DNA of 64,000 nt from JBMYRH01 sp049602155. Lineage in GTDB: Bacteria > Myxococcota_A > UBA9042 > PHBI01 > JBMYRH01. Each line of letters opens with the position of its first letter. Position 1 is the stretch's first letter. Location: positions 62,001 to 126,000 of the forward strand of contig JBMYRH010000012.1 in the NCBI GenBank assembly GCA_049602155.1, written 5' to 3'. The notes beneath the pieces were generated by a model. That model worked only from the letters and a program-made list of their open reading frames with translations, was not told where the DNA came from and did not search any database. Below are positions 1-7,212 of this stretch, in pieces. A program made the position numbers and the translations under genes.

Positions 1-884
1 TCGCTCCGCGCCCCCATCGCGACCACCGCCAAGACGATGCTGGCGACGCCGACAGCGCCGCCTGTGCCGAAGACGATCCAGGGGCCCAAGTTGGGCTCTG
101 AGCCGAGGGTCAACTCCGCGCTGAGGTCCCCCGCCTTTGGTCCGCTGTCGTCGGGCTTTGTCAGGCCCTCAGTCGGGGGATCTAGGGTCACAGGTGAGAG
201 GGTCACCTTGAGCGCGACGAGCTTGCCTTCGGCGACCTCAACCTTTCTTGTCACCTCTTGATAACCTTGGAGCTTGAGCGTGACGTTGTAGTGACCTGCG
301 CGGACATACATGCCGAAGGTCGTCTTGGCGTCTTTGTCCGCACCGGCTTGGTCTTGTCCGAGGAAGATGTCCGCCCCGGGGGGATCGCTCACGACGGTGA
401 CAAAGCCGTGGGTGGTCTTGGTCGTGGTCTCAAGGGCCTCGATGTCTCGCTCAGCCATTGAGCGTCGATTGGACCATTTAACTGTCAACGCGTCGCGGTA
501 GTCATCGCTCCGTTTGAGGAAGCGTTTGTAGTACTCGATGGCGAAAGCGGGGCGCCCCATGCGCTGATAGGTCACCGCGACCGCGAGCATCATCTGCCAA
601 CTCGTACGTTCATCGTCTTGTGCGAGCTTGAGCCCTTGTTTGAAGCGCTTGAGCGCCTTGTCATAGTTTTGGGTGCTGAGCGCTTCTTTACCCGCTTGGT
701 ACTCAGCGTCTGCTGAAGAGGCGGCCTCAGCTTCCTCGCTTGGCGCGGCCTCTTTACTTGCCTCCGGTGTCGACGCCCAGCTTGTCGCACCGAGGCCAAG
801 CACCAGCACGAGGGTGCATAGCCGGGTCGTGCGCAACCGCGCGCGCGAAGGTAAGCCAAGCGCTCTGGGTCGTTTTAGGCGCAC
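1..884 (-). CDS. TPR/PEGA-domain envelope protein (C-terminus beyond window)
   Basis: This open frame runs off the left edge of the window. I translated it by hand from a GTG at 884; the frame upstream is closed by a stop at about 912-914. The N-terminus is Arg/Lys-rich followed by a hydrophobic stretch ending in SWA, so it looks like a signal peptide. Residues about 60-125 form tetratricopeptide-type helices (EYQAGKEAL, YDKALKRFKQG, AIEYYKRFL). Residues about 165-235 resemble a PEGA domain (VVSDPPGADIFLGQ, GHYNVTLKLQGY). A Gly/Ala-rich transmembrane helix follows just before the edge. TPR plus PEGA proteins of this layout are common surface proteins in Myxococcota; the exact role is unknown. 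It is divergent from the next gene across 270 bp in which I see no confident promoter. Confidence 0.8.
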   Translation of the reverse strand, partial: MRLKRPRALGLPSRARLRTTRLCTLVLVLGLGATSWASTPEASKEAAPSEEAEAASSADAEYQAGKEALSTQNYDKALKRFKQGLKLAQDDERTSWQMMLAVAVTYQRMGRPAFAIEYYKRFLKRSDDYRDALTVKWSNRRSMAERDIEALETTTKTTHGFVTVVSDPPGADIFLGQDQAGADKDAKTTFGMYVRAGHYNVTLKLQGYQEVTRKVEVAEGKLVALKVTLSPVTLDPPTEGLTKPDDSGPKAGDLSAELTLGSEPNLGPWIVFGTGGAVGVASIVLAVVAMGARS

Positions 885-1154
885 GTAAATGGGGAACTCT
901 CTTGGTCTTTAAGGCTCTAAAGCCAGGATGCGTTTCTGTTTGGCTCAGAATACCCTCCCGAAGTGACACTGCGCAATGACCGCCGAGGACCCTTCGCAAC
1001 CGGCCCTCTAAAGAGCCCACTGAGCGAGCGGAAAGCACCCTTCAATATAGCCTTTGGGCCTCCTCAGCACGTCTCTCAAGACGCCTTGTAGGTCGCCTTT
1101 TTCCGGTCTAACCTGACCACACCGTGACCAGCTGCTGTGCGAGGAGTGGGAGTG

Positions 1155-2084
1155 ATGAATGCCCCTTTTGTGAACAAGCGAGTTCTGATGTGGATGCTCG
1201 TCGGGATGCTGCCCATGGCGCTCGGCTGTGGTGGTAAGGCCAAGCCGGGTGAGCCGTGTAAAACCCAGTCGGATTGTGAGCGCGGCGCCATCTGTTTCGA
1301 GCAAAAATGCGAAGCGCCAAACGCCGCCGAGAAGGTCTCAAAAGCGGCGGAGGCCGATGGTGCGCCTGATAAGGCTGAGGGCTCCGATGCGGCCTCTGAG
1401 ACCTGGGAGGTCTTCCGTGTCGCTCGCGACAAGAAGGAGCCTTGGCTCTATGTGCGTGAGAAACGCACCTCGAAGGCCAAGCATGTCGGAAAGCTCAAAG
1501 AGGGCACGACGGTCAAGGTGCTCGCGACCGAAGGGAAGTGGCGCAACATCACCATCACCAGCGGGGAGTACAAAGGAAAGACGGGCTGGGCGCACATCTG
1601 TTGCATGAAGCCCAAGGGCTCTCAAGACCTCTACTGGGCGCGTTTGGGCGCTGAAGATCACAGCAACAATAGCGGTAGGCCTATCGAGAGCGCCGCTGGG
1701 ATCATTCGGCAAGATCGCGCGAACTATCACGCCTTCAAGCTCCGTGATAAGCGGGATGACCGGACCGACGACACCTACGATGACAAGGCCAAGCGCGAGT
1801 GGCTGGCGACGACGCTGAAAGACAGCCTCGATAAAGAGACGAAGCGGATCATCTACAAGCATCAACCCTTGGTGGAGGTCGTGACTTGGGAGGATCGGGT
1901 AGACGTGACCGTCATCGAGAAGGGCCCCAAGCATGAGATGATGTGGGAGGAGGCCGACGCCCTCTGCGGCAGGCGCTACTGCAAGTGCATCACGGGCAAG
2001 GGCAAGTGCAAGGACAAGAAGTACAAGGCGTGCATGAAGAACCGCGGTCATCGCATGAACGTGGGCTGTGAGCGTGCTCACTGA
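1155..2084 (+). CDS. Lipoprotein with Cys-rich N-terminus and SH3-like domain
   Basis: The ATG at 1155 is preceded by GAGGAG eight bases upstream, so it is preferred over the in-frame GTG at 1137. A signal peptide ends in a lipobox (ALGC, Cys25). A short four-Cys motif follows (CKTQSDCERGAICF), a type frequent in secreted proteins of this lineage. An acidic linker leads to a bacterial SH3-like domain at about residues 95-155 (WLYVREKRTSKAKHVG, GKTGWAHICC), which usually binds peptides or cell wall. The C-terminal 150 residues are charged, end in a Cys cluster (CGRRYCKCITGKGKC), and match no family I know. Its stop is followed closely by the DUF6498-like gene. Confidence 0.8.
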   Translation: MNAPFVNKRVLMWMLVGMLPMALGCGGKAKPGEPCKTQSDCERGAICFEQKCEAPNAAEKVSKAAEADGAPDKAEGSDAASETWEVFRVARDKKEPWLYVREKRTSKAKHVGKLKEGTTVKVLATEGKWRNITITSGEYKGKTGWAHICCMKPKGSQDLYWARLGAEDHSNNSGRPIESAAGIIRQDRANYHAFKLRDKRDDRTDDTYDDKAKREWLATTLKDSLDKETKRIIYKHQPLVEVVTWEDRVDVTVIEKGPKHEMMWEEADALCGRRYCKCITGKGKCKDKKYKACMKNRGHRMNVGCERAH

Positions 2085-2164
2085 GCCAGGAGACTGAACA
2101 GAGCGCTTCGGATCGCAGTCCACACGCGGCCTTCGACGGCTATCGGCTTAACGCCGCGACGCAG

Positions 2165-2731
2165 GTGTCTTTGCTAGGGCTCCTTGCGGCGAATCTACTG
2201 CCGCTCTTCGGGCTGCTTGTCTTGGGGTGGTCGGGCTTCTCCGTGGTCCTGGCTTACGTCTTGGAGACCGTCGTTGTGGGGGTCTACACCGCGCTCCGGA
2301 TCTGGATCGTCGCGAAGAAGAGGGGCGAAAACGCCGCCATGGTCTTCTTCTTCAGCGTCCACTATGGCGGCTTTGTCGGCATTCAGACGATCTTCGTCCT
2401 CATCGGGGCGGGAGACGCCGGGGAGCTGCGGGGTGGGCTAGAGCTCACTGGGTTGCTCGTGATGGTCGGTGGTTTTGCGCTCAGCCATGGTCAGTCCTTC
2501 TTCGTCCACTTCCTGCGCGGAAAGGGCTACGAGAGGACGACACAAGGCCAGGAGATGGCCCGCCCCTACGTCCGAATCTTCGTTCAGCAATTCGCCGTCA
2601 TCGGGGGCTTCTGGCTGATGGGGGTCGGGACCTTGGGCCCGGCGCTCGTGATCCTCGGGCTCAAGACGATCATCGACGTGATGAGGCACGTCTCTGAGCA
2701 CAGAAAAGAGGCCCAAGGGGCGCCGGCCTGA
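2165..2731 (+). CDS. DUF6498-like integral membrane protein
   Basis: A protein of about 188 residues with four or five hydrophobic segments, including SLLGLLAANLLPLFGLLVLG near the N-terminus, a central FFFSVHYGGFVGIQ and a distal ALVILGLKTIIDV. This pattern and the HYGGF motif resemble the DUF6498 membrane family, whose function is unknown. The GTG at 2165 is the only standard start. However, the same frame is open upstream and reads as plausible protein (FDGYRLNAATQ) back to a CTG at 2081, which overlaps the previous gene's TGA. Translation may therefore start earlier from a non-standard codon. Confidence 0.7.
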   Translation: MSLLGLLAANLLPLFGLLVLGWSGFSVVLAYVLETVVVGVYTALRIWIVAKKRGENAAMVFFFSVHYGGFVGIQTIFVLIGAGDAGELRGGLELTGLLVMVGGFALSHGQSFFVHFLRGKGYERTTQGQEMARPYVRIFVQQFAVIGGFWLMGVGTLGPALVILGLKTIIDVMRHVSEHRKEAQGAPA

Positions 2732-2735
2732 GGGC

Positions 2736-3224
2736 TCAAGTCTCGTCGTGTGTCACTGGCGTGACCGTGATTGTGTGCCCTTGCTCGACCACGACCTCGG
2801 CGACTAGGGCAGCGACCTCTGAGACGATCTGGGCGCAAAATGCGGCGCGCTCTGGGCTGCGAAAGTCCTCGAACTGACCGGTCAATGTGTTGCAGATGAG
2901 GTCCTCCCCTTCGGCCTTGCCTCGGTCGATGCGGCCCCTGAGCTTGCCCTCGAAGTCGACCATGGCGCCCCTGAGGCTTGGGGTCACCGGGCCCGCTGGG
3001 TCGGGGTCGCCGAGGAGCTCACCGACGACGAGCCGACCGCCGGCCACCGCGCCACATTCGCCGCACCCTGTGATGCCACCGCGGCGAAGAGATTGGTAGG
3101 GCGCCGTGGCGCGCCCGAAGGTCTCAGCCAGCGCGATACCGCAGGAACGGTGGGGCGTGACCACGCCGTCATAGCGTGCTTTGGCGCCGGACTTTGCGGC
3201 GAGGATGGTCGGGTCGTCGTTCAC
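2736..3224 (-). CDS. C_GCAxxG_C_C family (putative redox) protein
   Basis: A 162-residue protein from a GTG at 3224 that has AGGAG four bases upstream; a longer frame back to 3281 lacks such a site. Residues around 65-85 contain TGCGECGAVAGG. The C-terminal third carries CNTLTGQFEDF and, later, AAFCAQIVSEVAALV. This spacing of Gly-Cys motif followed by two distal Cys matches the C_GCAxxG_C_C family, small proteins suspected of redox or metal binding but poorly characterised. It ends four bases from the convergent DUF6498-like gene and is divergent from the YceI gene. Confidence 0.75.
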   Translation of the reverse strand: MNDDPTILAAKSGAKARYDGVVTPHRSCGIALAETFGRATAPYQSLRRGGITGCGECGAVAGGRLVVGELLGDPDPAGPVTPSLRGAMVDFEGKLRGRIDRGKAEGEDLICNTLTGQFEDFRSPERAAFCAQIVSEVAALVAEVVVEQGHTITVTPVTHDET

Positions 3225-3342
3225 TGTGCTCCTGAGCGCGAGCGTACACCCTCTGGTCGCCGACGGCGAAACCTCGTGCAAGCCTGGCCCGCGTGATTAT
3301 CATCGCGCTCACCCTCGATCGACCGACCTTCGGGAGGTGTCG

Positions 3343-4008
3343 ATGTTCAAGCTCCTCTTGGCCTTCTTGGTGCCGCTCGTCACGGTGCTCTCGAGCGTGA
3401 GTTCTCCCGCTGTGGCGGCTCTAGCGCGGTATGATGTCGACGCGCAACGCAGCCGGTTGTTCGTGATGGTCTTCAAGGACCCCGACGCGCTCGGCGCCAA
3501 GCTCTCTCATGACCATGTCGTGCGGGCTCGAGCGTTCAGCGCGGACATCGCCTGGGACCCCAAGGCTCCGGACACCTGTGAGGTCTCCTTCGTCATCCAG
3601 GTCGCGGGTCTGGACCCCGACCCGCCCTCGCTCAGGAAGCGGGTGGGGCTCAAGCGGATGCTCACCGCGTCAGACCGTGCCCAGGTGAAAGAGAACCTAC
3701 TCGACCAGTCGCAGCTCTGGGGCGCCAAACACCCCACGATCCGCTTCACGGCGACCACCTGCGCGCGGCGGGGCGGTCAGGTGGACGTCACCGGTTCATT
3801 GACGCTCCGAGGCGTGACGCGGCAGGTGACCGCGCCGATGACCCTCGGCATTGACGTCGGGACAGGTGAGCTGACCGCGAGTGGCTCGTTGACCATTCGC
3901 CACACCTGGTTTGGCTTTAAGCCCTACTCTGCGCTCGGCGGCGCGCTGCGCAACAGAGACGAGATGCGCCTCGTCATCGTCGTGCGCGGGGCCCGAGCCA
4001 CGCCTTAG
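3343..4008 (+). CDS. YceI family periplasmic protein
   Basis: Starts at ATG 3343 with GGGAGG five bases upstream. An N-terminal signal peptide (LLLAFLVPLVTVLSSVSS, cut near VAA) shows export. The mature part is a YceI-like lipocalin-fold domain: it begins with the typical RYDVDAQRSRLFVMV strand, has an SHDHVV segment, a TIRFTAT segment, and the characteristic GSLTLRGVTRQVTAPMTL strand. YceI proteins bind long-chain isoprenoids or amphiphiles in the periplasm; some are stress- or acid-induced. Length (221 aa) is normal. Its 3' end overlaps the convergent small lipoprotein gene by 35 bp. Confidence 0.88.
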   Translation: MFKLLLAFLVPLVTVLSSVSSPAVAALARYDVDAQRSRLFVMVFKDPDALGAKLSHDHVVRARAFSADIAWDPKAPDTCEVSFVIQVAGLDPDPPSLRKRVGLKRMLTASDRAQVKENLLDQSQLWGAKHPTIRFTATTCARRGGQVDVTGSLTLRGVTRQVTAPMTLGIDVGTGELTASGSLTIRHTWFGFKPYSALGGALRNRDEMRLVIVVRGARATP

Positions 4009-4225
4009 TGCGCGCCCGCTTGCCCTCGAACCACGCGACTCGCTTGGTGTGCACGCAGGTCCAGAAGCCGGTGTTCGAGTTACGGACGCAGGGGTTCACC
4101 CACCCTGGCGCCCCGGCCCGAGCGACCTGAGGACTTGTAGCGCAGGCGGAGAGGCTCATGAGGAGCAGGACCAGGAGGGCGACTCCCACGGAGCGCTTTG
4201 CGGTGCGGCGATGTGTGGGTGACAT
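3974..4225 (-). CDS. Small lipoprotein, function unknown
   Basis: An 83-residue protein from ATG 4225, which has AGGAGG five bases upstream; the longer frame to 4270 has no such site. The N-terminus (MSPTHRRTAKR) is basic, followed by a hydrophobic core and a clear lipobox (LSAC). The mature part has only about 50 residues, with two Cys (NPCVRNSNTGFWTC) that could form a disulfide, and a basic tail. I recognise no family. Its last 35 bp lie on the opposite strand of the YceI coding sequence. Confidence 0.7.
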   Translation of the reverse strand: MSPTHRRTAKRSVGVALLVLLLMSLSACATSPQVARAGAPGWVNPCVRNSNTGFWTCVHTKRVAWFEGKRARTKAWLGPRARR

Positions 4226-4359
4226 GCGACCTCCTGACGAAGGGGGACAGTCCCTCGTCCGAATTGGCAACGCCTCGCATGCTCTCTCGATTCCTTGGGG
4301 CGCGGTTCGCGTTGAATCGCGTGAGCCTTTAAGCTCTCCGAGACCTAAGGAGAATTCTC

Positions 4360-5982
4360 ATGCGTGCACCTGTCCTTTGCCTCGTGAGCTTGTGTGTCAT
4401 TGCGCTCTCTGCTTGCAGCAGTGAGCCGTCCGCGGATAGCGGTGATGCCGTGAGCGATCCTCAATCCGCCGATGCTGGGAATGTCCAGGACACGGCTACG
4501 GGTGTGGCGGGTGACTGGTGCGTCTCATCGGACGCGTGCACCGAGCCCGGCGAGCTCTGCACGATCGACTACGGCGATTGCCAAGCCTGCCAAGGTGAGC
4601 TCGAGATATGCTGTGGCACCTGCGCCCCGGACCCCTGCCACGACGTCGCCTGTGGCGCCGACTGCTTCTGTCCGCCCGGACCCGACTGCCCCGAGCTGCC
4701 TATGGCGTGCAACGCCGACGGGATGTGTGTGGCGGTCAGTGAAGAGCTCGGCTGCGAAGAGCCCGAGCCTTACGACGCCTGCGCTGACCTCGCCTGTGGC
4801 GCGGAGTGCAACCCCTGTGCGCCGGGTGATGACGCCTGCGCCGAGCGGCCCATGCTGCCGCACTTCTGTGACGCAGAGGGTTTGTGCTCGAACAACGAGC
4901 CGGAGACCTTGGGCTGCATCGAGACCTGTGTCGGGAGCGCCGCCTGCGATGACGGCGAGGTCTGCACGACCGCCTACGGACAGTGCAGCACGTGTGCCGG
5001 TGAGGCTGGCGCAGACCCGGTCTGCTGCGGCACCTGCGAGGCCGACCCCTGTGCTGGCATGGCCTGCGGCGCCGGTTGCTTTTTCTGTGCGTCCGGCGCC
5101 GAGTGCCCGGAGCTTCCCATGGCGTGTAACGCTGAGGGGATGTGCGTGGTGGTCAGTAGCGACCCGGGCTGCGAGGAGCCACCACCCTACGACGCCTGTG
5201 CTGACGTGGCCTGCGGCATGTCGTGCAACCCTTGTGCCCCCGGAGATGAGGAGTGCGCCATGCAGCCGAGCTTGCCGCATTACTGCGACGCGGAGGGGGT
5301 GTGCTCGAATAATGAGCCGGACACCTTGGGGTGCTCAGAGAGCTGTGTTGCCAGCAATGAGTGCGGCGAGGCTCAGGTATGCACGACTGAGTTTGGTGAG
5401 TGTCAGACCTGCGAGGGCGCCGGTGGCGCCGATCCGGTCTGCTGCGGCACCTGCGTAGAGAACCCCTGTGAGGGCAAGGCCTGCGGCGATGGCTGTGCGT
5501 GCCCTGACGGTGTCGGGTGCCCTGAGGTGCCGATGGCCTGTGACGAGACGGGGTCCTGCGTCACCGCGGATAAGCCCAGCTGCGAGCCCGAGCCCGCAGA
5601 CCCCTGTAAAGATCAGCCTTGCGGGACGCCGTGCGGCGATGACCAGATCTGCGACACAGAGGGGGCCTGCATCGTGAGCCCCAACATGCCGGTCGAAGAA
5701 TTCTGCGCAGGTGAAATGAGCGGCTGCATGTCGAGCGATGACTGTGAACTCGGCGAGTACTGCACCGTCAGCGACGGCGACTGTGAGGCCTGCAGCGAGG
5801 GCTCGATGCTCACGGTCTGCTGCGGGACCTGCGAGCCCTTTGACCCTTGTAAAGACAAAGTCTGCGGTACCATGTGCGGCCCGTGCCCCTCCGACCAGCA
5901 AGACTGCTTCGCGCCTGAGGTCGAGATGTTCTGCAATAACGAAGGGCAATGCTCAGAGGAGCAAAGCGCCTGCGATATGTAG
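4360..5982 (+). CDS. Large Cys-rich repeat lipoprotein
   Basis: ATG 4360 has AAGGAG seven bases upstream. The signal peptide ends in a lipobox (LSAC). After an acidic linker the protein is built of repeating Cys-rich modules. The first type holds a CT-x-DYGDCQAC element and ends in CCGTC. The second has CPELPMACNADGMCV. The third has ACGAECNPCAPGDDACA and CSNNEP. The three-module block occurs almost identically twice (about residues 53-187 and 190-325), and a third, degenerate copy plus an extra first-type module follows. The periodic Cys suggest a disulfide-stabilised, rod-like surface protein. No enzymatic domain is visible. It is divergent from the small lipoprotein gene, separated by 134 bp. 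Confidence 0.85.
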   Translation: MRAPVLCLVSLCVIALSACSSEPSADSGDAVSDPQSADAGNVQDTATGVAGDWCVSSDACTEPGELCTIDYGDCQACQGELEICCGTCAPDPCHDVACGADCFCPPGPDCPELPMACNADGMCVAVSEELGCEEPEPYDACADLACGAECNPCAPGDDACAERPMLPHFCDAEGLCSNNEPETLGCIETCVGSAACDDGEVCTTAYGQCSTCAGEAGADPVCCGTCEADPCAGMACGAGCFFCASGAECPELPMACNAEGMCVVVSSDPGCEEPPPYDACADVACGMSCNPCAPGDEECAMQPSLPHYCDAEGVCSNNEPDTLGCSESCVASNECGEAQVCTTEFGECQTCEGAGGADPVCCGTCVENPCEGKACGDGCACPDGVGCPEVPMACDETGSCVTADKPSCEPEPADPCKDQPCGTPCGDDQICDTEGACIVSPNMPVEEFCAGEMSGCMSSDDCELGEYCTVSDGDCEACSEGSMLTVCCGTCEPFDPCKDKVCGTMCGPCPSDQQDCFAPEVEMFCNNEGQCSEEQSACDM

Positions 5983-6055
5983 CGAAGGCCCGGCATGACC
6001 TCGCACAAGGCCCCTCGGTGTGGCTAGATTGGGCCCCTCAACCGAGAGGTGTGCG

Positions 6056-6970
6056 ATGAGTAAGCGTGTGGTGTCCTTACTGCCTTCAGCGACCGAGCTC
6101 TTGGTTGCCCTGGGGGCGACGGATTGGTTGGTGGGGCGGTCGCACGAGTGTGATTGGCCCGAGTCGGTCACCGATCGCCCGATGCTCACCGCGCAACGCA
6201 CCGTCGCGACAGAGAGCGCGGATATCGACGCCCAGGTGCGCGCGGCGCTCCAGGACGGTGATTCGCTCTATACGCTCGACACCGAGCAGCTCAAGGCGCT
6301 CGCGCCGGACGTCATCCTGACCCAGGACCTGTGTGAGGTCTGCTCCATCGACTTGGCGACCGTGCGGGGCGTCGTTCGGACGATGTCGCCGATGCCTGAG
6401 GTGGTGAGCCTGGACCCTAAGAACTTGAGCGATGTCCTCGATGACTTGCTTAAGGTGGGCGCCGCGTTGGGTCTACAAGATCATGCGCAGGGCGTCCGCG
6501 CCGAGCTTTGGGCTCGGGTTGAGGCGGCGAGCGGTCTGTACAATGACGCGGCCCCCACGGTGGCGTTCATCGAGTGGATGGCCCCTCTCTTTGTCGGGGG
6601 GCATTGGACGCCGGAGATCATCGAGCGGGCAGGGGGACGTCATCCCCTCAACCCAGCTGGCGCTAAGTCAATCGTCGTGACTCCCGAGGCCCTCGTCGAC
6701 CTCGCCCCGGATTTCCTGCTCTGCGCGCCGTGTGGCTATCGCTTGGACCAGACGCGCGCTGAGTGGGAGACGCTGACGGCGATCCCTGGATGGGAGACCA
6801 TCCCAGCTGTCCAATCCGGGCGGGTGGCCTTGGCGGACGGCAATGCGCTCTTCAATCGCCCCGGCCCGCGCCTCGTCGACGCCTTGGAGCAGGTCGCACA
6901 GTGGCTCCGCACCGGTGAGATCCCGGATGTCCCAGAGTGGTCCGCTCCGCCGTCACCTGACAGAAGCTGA
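6056..6970 (+). CDS. BtuF-like cobalamin-binding family protein (cytosolic type)
   Basis: A 304-residue periplasmic-binding-protein fold starting at ATG 6056 (GAGAGG upstream). It begins VVSLLPSATELLVALG and contains SHECDWP, LCEVCSI and EWMAPLFVGGHW. These motifs mark the subgroup usually annotated as cobalamin-binding protein, related to BtuF and FhuD. Unlike true BtuF it has no signal peptide or lipobox, so it is probably cytoplasmic. No ABC transporter or cobalamin gene is next to it, so a role in vitamin B12 handling is inferred from the family only. It ends 17 bases before the convergent short ORF at 6988. Confidence 0.85.
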   Translation: MSKRVVSLLPSATELLVALGATDWLVGRSHECDWPESVTDRPMLTAQRTVATESADIDAQVRAALQDGDSLYTLDTEQLKALAPDVILTQDLCEVCSIDLATVRGVVRTMSPMPEVVSLDPKNLSDVLDDLLKVGAALGLQDHAQGVRAELWARVEAASGLYNDAAPTVAFIEWMAPLFVGGHWTPEIIERAGGRHPLNPAGAKSIVVTPEALVDLAPDFLLCAPCGYRLDQTRAEWETLTAIPGWETIPAVQSGRVALADGNALFNRPGPRLVDALEQVAQWLRTGEIPDVPEWSAPPSPDRS

Positions 6971-6987
6971 ACAGGTGATTAGGGCGC

Positions 6988-7131
6988 CTAAGCCTCTCCC
7001 CAGGTGGCTTCCGAGTTGAAGGGCTTGGGGAGCCCCATCGCGATCCGTGCGAGGTCCCTAGGGAAGAGGAGCAGCGATACGCAGAGGAGCAGGCACCCGC
7101 TGGCCGAGCGTATCAGGAGCGCCTGCTTCAT
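6988..7131 (-). CDS. Possible 47-residue hydrophobic protein, last of the propeller operon
   Basis: A short frame found by reading the gap between two larger genes. ATG 7131 is preceded by AAGGA at suitable spacing (TAAGGACGCGATG). The product starts MKQALLIRSASG, has one hydrophobic segment (CLLLCVSLLLF) and a polar tail, and stops at TAG. It could be a small membrane or secreted peptide. It lies 81 bp downstream of the FGE-like lipoprotein gene on the same strand, so it would be the last member of the operon. No family is recognised and it could be spurious. Confidence 0.4.
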   Translation of the reverse strand: MKQALLIRSASGCLLLCVSLLLFPRDLARIAMGLPKPFNSEATWGEA

Positions 7132-7212
7132 CGCGTCCTTAGCCAGTGACGCCCTTCATACAAACGCGTCCCTACGAGGCCTGATTCCTATCAGTCGGGG
7201 CGATTGATGGCT

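Noticed and set aside
1338..2123. Minus-strand frame (261 codons) opposite the SH3 lipoprotein
   Set aside because: No signal, domain or ribosome-binding site; the opposite frame has lipobox and SH3 motif.
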